64,000 bases of DNA from Hymenobacter setariae (GTDB taxonomy: Bacteria; Bacteroidota; Bacteroidia; Cytophagales; Hymenobacteraceae): NCBI RefSeq assembly GCF_007713685.1, contig NZ_VMRJ01000003.1, forward strand, positions 248,001-312,000, given 5' to 3'. Positions 62,411 to 64,000 of this stretch are shown piece by piece. Within the stretch, counting starts at the first letter, position 1. Each line of letters begins with the position of its first letter. The position numbers and the translations under genes were made by a program. The notes beneath the pieces are model-generated. The model was not told the DNA's origin and made no database searches. It was given only the letters and a program-made list of their open reading frames with translations.

Positions 62411-62427
62411 GGAAGAATATCTGAAGG

Positions 62428-62518
62428 GTCATGCAGCGCGCAGCGAAGCATCTCGCTCCGTTGTTAGCGTCACTGAATTACTGCGCCACGTGAGATGCTT
62501 CGCCGCGCGCTGCATGAC
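62428..62518. repeat. Intergenic palindromic repeat (GTCATGCAGCGCGC type)
   Basis: Arms 62428-62454 and 62492-62518 are reverse complements over 27 bases with one mismatch, around a 37-base spacer. Carries GCGAAGCATCTC as in the 19023-19110 copy. It lies between the DUF5689 gene stop and the phosphoesterase gene start and may attenuate transcription. Confidence 0.8.
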
Positions 62519-62524
62519 AAGGGA

Positions 62525-63811
62525 TTAATTCTCGTAAACGGCAATGTCATCGAGCCCCAACCGGCCGTTGAGCACGGTGGGCGGGCTGCTTGCACCTAAG
62601 CCCAGCTTGTTGATGCGGAAGCGCACCGGGCCGCTGATATTCATCAGGAAAGTGATGGTGCGCTGCCAATTGCCGGCGTCGGTGATGGTGGGGCCGGTTT
62701 GCTTCCAGGTGGCGCCCTGGTCTTGCGAGTATTCTAGCTTCCAGGAGCTGGCGGCGTCGGTATAGTAAGCCCCGTAGAGCAGCGTGACTTTGGTAGCACC
62801 GTTGGGCAGGTCAAATTTCATTTCTACCACGGCCGGCACGCTCAAGCCCTGCTGCAGCCGGATGCCCTGAGCGCCAGTGTAGCGGTCGCGTCCCGAAGTG
62901 TTACCTAGGATGGCTTGGTAGAGCTTCCAGCGGCCAGTACCAAACTGCACGGTGTTGTCGGGCACGGGGGCCGTGTTCATATCGTAGCTACCCTTAGTTG
63001 TCTGCGGCACAGCTTCGAAGCTCTCGGGAAAGCCCGTGTAAATAGGGCCGCTGGGGTCTACGGCATCGGCAGCAGTGCGCAGCCATAGCTGCGGGGCAGG
63101 GGCTAGGCTGGCGTCGAGCCCGGCTACCGCAATACCTACAAACGTGGCACTGGCCGGCAGGCGCCGGGTGGCAAAGGCCGCGGCGCTTTCGGTGTGCAGC
63201 GCGAGCTTGTTGTTGGCCCCATCAGCCAGCGTCTTGTCGCCGGCGTAGGTGGTGCCCGAGACTGGTAGTGGCGTGATGCTAGCGCCTGTGATGCGCACCA
63301 GCGTGCCGTCGTAAGCATTCATATCAGCCAGCAGTGTGCTGATGTTGATATCGCGAGCCGTTACGGCATTGCCGCTGTTCACCTTGCGCACGCGGTCGGC
63401 CGAGATGCCTTCCAAGCGTAGCGCGCCCGCGCTTTTGGCCAGCGTAGCGCCTTTGATATCTACTACCACCGAGTCGCCCACAGCCAAGGCTGGCGCGGTA
63501 CCCCCGCTGAGCGGGATAACGATGCCGCGTATCACGCCGCGCCGCTTGTTCTGCACCACAATGGTATTGGGGCCGCCGGGCACGTTGCCGCCCGCCGCAT
63601 CCGAAATGACGAGGCCCACCACTTGGTGCGCGCCCGAAAGTTGGCCTGGCTCCAGCACCACATTGCTGCCCTGGTAGAGGCGGCGCAGGTCTTCGAGCGA
63701 CACATTGGGGCTAGGCGCACCAGCCGCGTAGTCGAGGTTTTTCTCCAGGCACCCCGCGGTGCCTATGGTCAGCAATAGCGCGGAAAGATGGGAGAGTATT
63801 CGGAGTTTCAT
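62525..63811 (-). CDS. DUF5689 domain lipoprotein
   Basis: 428 residues, lipoprotein signal with Cys21 (GTAGC). A DUF5689-type region lies at about 35-250 (VSLEDLRRLYQG, VVGLVISDAAGGNVPGGPNTIVVQ, LSVGDSVVVDIKG-like, DINISTLLADMNAYDGTLVRITG). A C-terminal jelly-roll/concanavalin-like domain (about 265-428) ends LNGRLGLDDIAVYE. DUF5689 proteins are usually surface lipoproteins encoded beside TonB-dependent receptors and secreted hydrolases, and are thought to bind substrate. First in-window gene of the leftward phosphoesterase set. Confidence 0.9.
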   Translation of the reverse strand: MKLRILSHLSALLLTIGTAGCLEKNLDYAAGAPSPNVSLEDLRRLYQGSNVVLEPGQLSGAHQVVGLVISDAAGGNVPGGPNTIVVQNKRRGVIRGIVIPLSGGTAPALAVGDSVVVDIKGATLAKSAGALRLEGISADRVRKVNSGNAVTARDINISTLLADMNAYDGTLVRITGASITPLPVSGTTYAGDKTLADGANNKLALHTESAAAFATRRLPASATFVGIAVAGLDASLAPAPQLWLRTAADAVDPSGPIYTGFPESFEAVPQTTKGSYDMNTAPVPDNTVQFGTGRWKLYQAILGNTSGRDRYTGAQGIRLQQGLSVPAVVEMKFDLPNGATKVTLLYGAYYTDAASSWKLEYSQDQGATWKQTGPTITDAGNWQRTITFLMNISGPVRFRINKLGLGASSPPTVLNGRLGLDDIAVYEN

Positions 63812-63857
63812 GATAGAAGTTTTTGCTTTGAAGCGTGTTTAGCTCGCCGGTCATGAG

Positions 63858-63963
63858 ACCCCACCCCCGGCCCCTCCCCTCCGGGAGAGGGGTGCCGCAC
63901 GCTTGCTAGCGTGCACTGACGAAAGGCTCCCCTCTCCCGGAGGGGAGGGGCCGGGGGTGGGGT
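63858..63963. repeat. C/G-rich long palindrome, 35-bp perfect stem
   Basis: Arms 63858-63892 and 63929-63963 are exact reverse complements. The 36-base spacer contains a second stem (GCACGC with GCGTGC). The arm words (CCCCACCCCC, CCCCTCCCCT) match those at 55330-55424. It lies upstream of the DUF5689 gene. Confidence 0.8.
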
Positions 63964-63971
63964 ACACGGCT

Positions 63972-64000
63972 CTACAGCTGCCACCACACCTTGGTATTAA
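63972..64000 (-). CDS. Possible C-terminal end of an upstream gene (partial)
   Basis: Reading leftward from the window edge, one frame gives NTKVWWQL followed by TAG at 63972-63974. This is plausible as the aromatic end of an outer-membrane barrel, and a TonB-dependent receptor is the usual neighbour of DUF5689. The visible part is far too short to be sure. Confidence 0.25.

Noticed and set aside
1..64000. CRISPR array
   Set aside because: No set of regularly spaced direct repeats was seen; the repeats present are single inverted repeats in gene gaps.
1..64000. Insertion sequence, prophage or integrative element
   Set aside because: No transposase, integrase, phage structural or conjugation gene was found, and the gene content is ordinary chromosomal. 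The palindromic repeats have no transposase beside them.

Overview
The window looks like chromosomal DNA of a high-GC member of the Bacteroidota, most likely Hymenobacter or a close relative (Cytophagales, Hymenobacteraceae). The signs are C-terminal type IX secretion signals (start of window; 13147-14889), a SusC/SusD starch-type uptake locus, families largely confined to this phylum (DUF5686, DUF5689, DUF6377), promoters of the TAnnTTTG type in front of tRNA genes, few Shine-Dalgarno sequences, and coding DNA of roughly 60% GC. I see no phage, plasmid, transposase, CRISPR array or rRNA operon. Gene order is that of an ordinary chromosome with short intergenic gaps, many of them holding long perfect hairpins.

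Layout. 1-4.9 kb: end of a secreted T9SS protein, murF, then on the other strand an rfbC-type epimerase and a family 4 glycosyltransferase (surface polysaccharide), a small cytochrome c and a zinc-ribbon membrane protein. 5-11.5 kb: M16 peptidase, an NmrA-like reductase with a Crp-type regulator, HflX. 11.5-19 kb: a leucine-rich-repeat protein kinase, a secreted M43 metalloprotease, a TlpA-type thioredoxin, and a SixA-like phosphatase next to polyphosphate kinase 1. 19-27 kb: outer-membrane and small membrane proteins, a disordered hydrophilic protein, a 1363-residue phosphoesterase/kinase-like/beta-barrel protein and, divergent from it, an HD-domain protein with a Pycsar-effector-type membrane domain. 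27-35 kb: tRNA-Arg, a DUF5686 outer-membrane protein, and a leftward group of an SDR dehydrogenase, a two-part GMC dehydrogenase and a GH1 glycosidase. 35-41.2 kb: an alpha/beta hydrolase without its serine, an SDR, small envelope proteins, a TonB-like protein, a fasciclin protein and a desaturase resembling eukaryotic dihydroceramide desaturase. 41.4-41.7 kb: tRNA-Gly and tRNA-Leu. 42-48.4 kb: a PAS histidine kinase with its response regulator, and a GH92 mannosidase. 48.5-59.9 kb: a complete sus-like locus (DUF6377 regulator, SusC, SusD, SusE, two GH13 enzymes). 60-64 kb: a leftward set of a DUF5689 lipoprotein, a Tat-exported phosphoesterase and a glycerophosphodiesterase.

How it fits together. 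The sus-like locus should bind alpha-glucan at the surface, cut it with a lipoprotein amylase, import it through SusC and finish it with the periplasmic GH13 enzyme, under the control of the membrane-spanning DUF6377 protein. The last three genes look like a phosphate or phosphodiester scavenging set. The GH1/GMC group may release and oxidise sugars.

The less ordinary signals are the strong excess of the palindrome CCTAGG across the window, two or three families of intergenic palindromic repeats, the HD-Pycsar-type effector fusion without a cyclase, the phosphoesterase-kinase-barrel fusion, and the DES1-like desaturase. None of these amounts to a clearly new multi-gene system; the HD/Pycsar-type protein and the giant divergent neighbour are the best candidates for follow-up.
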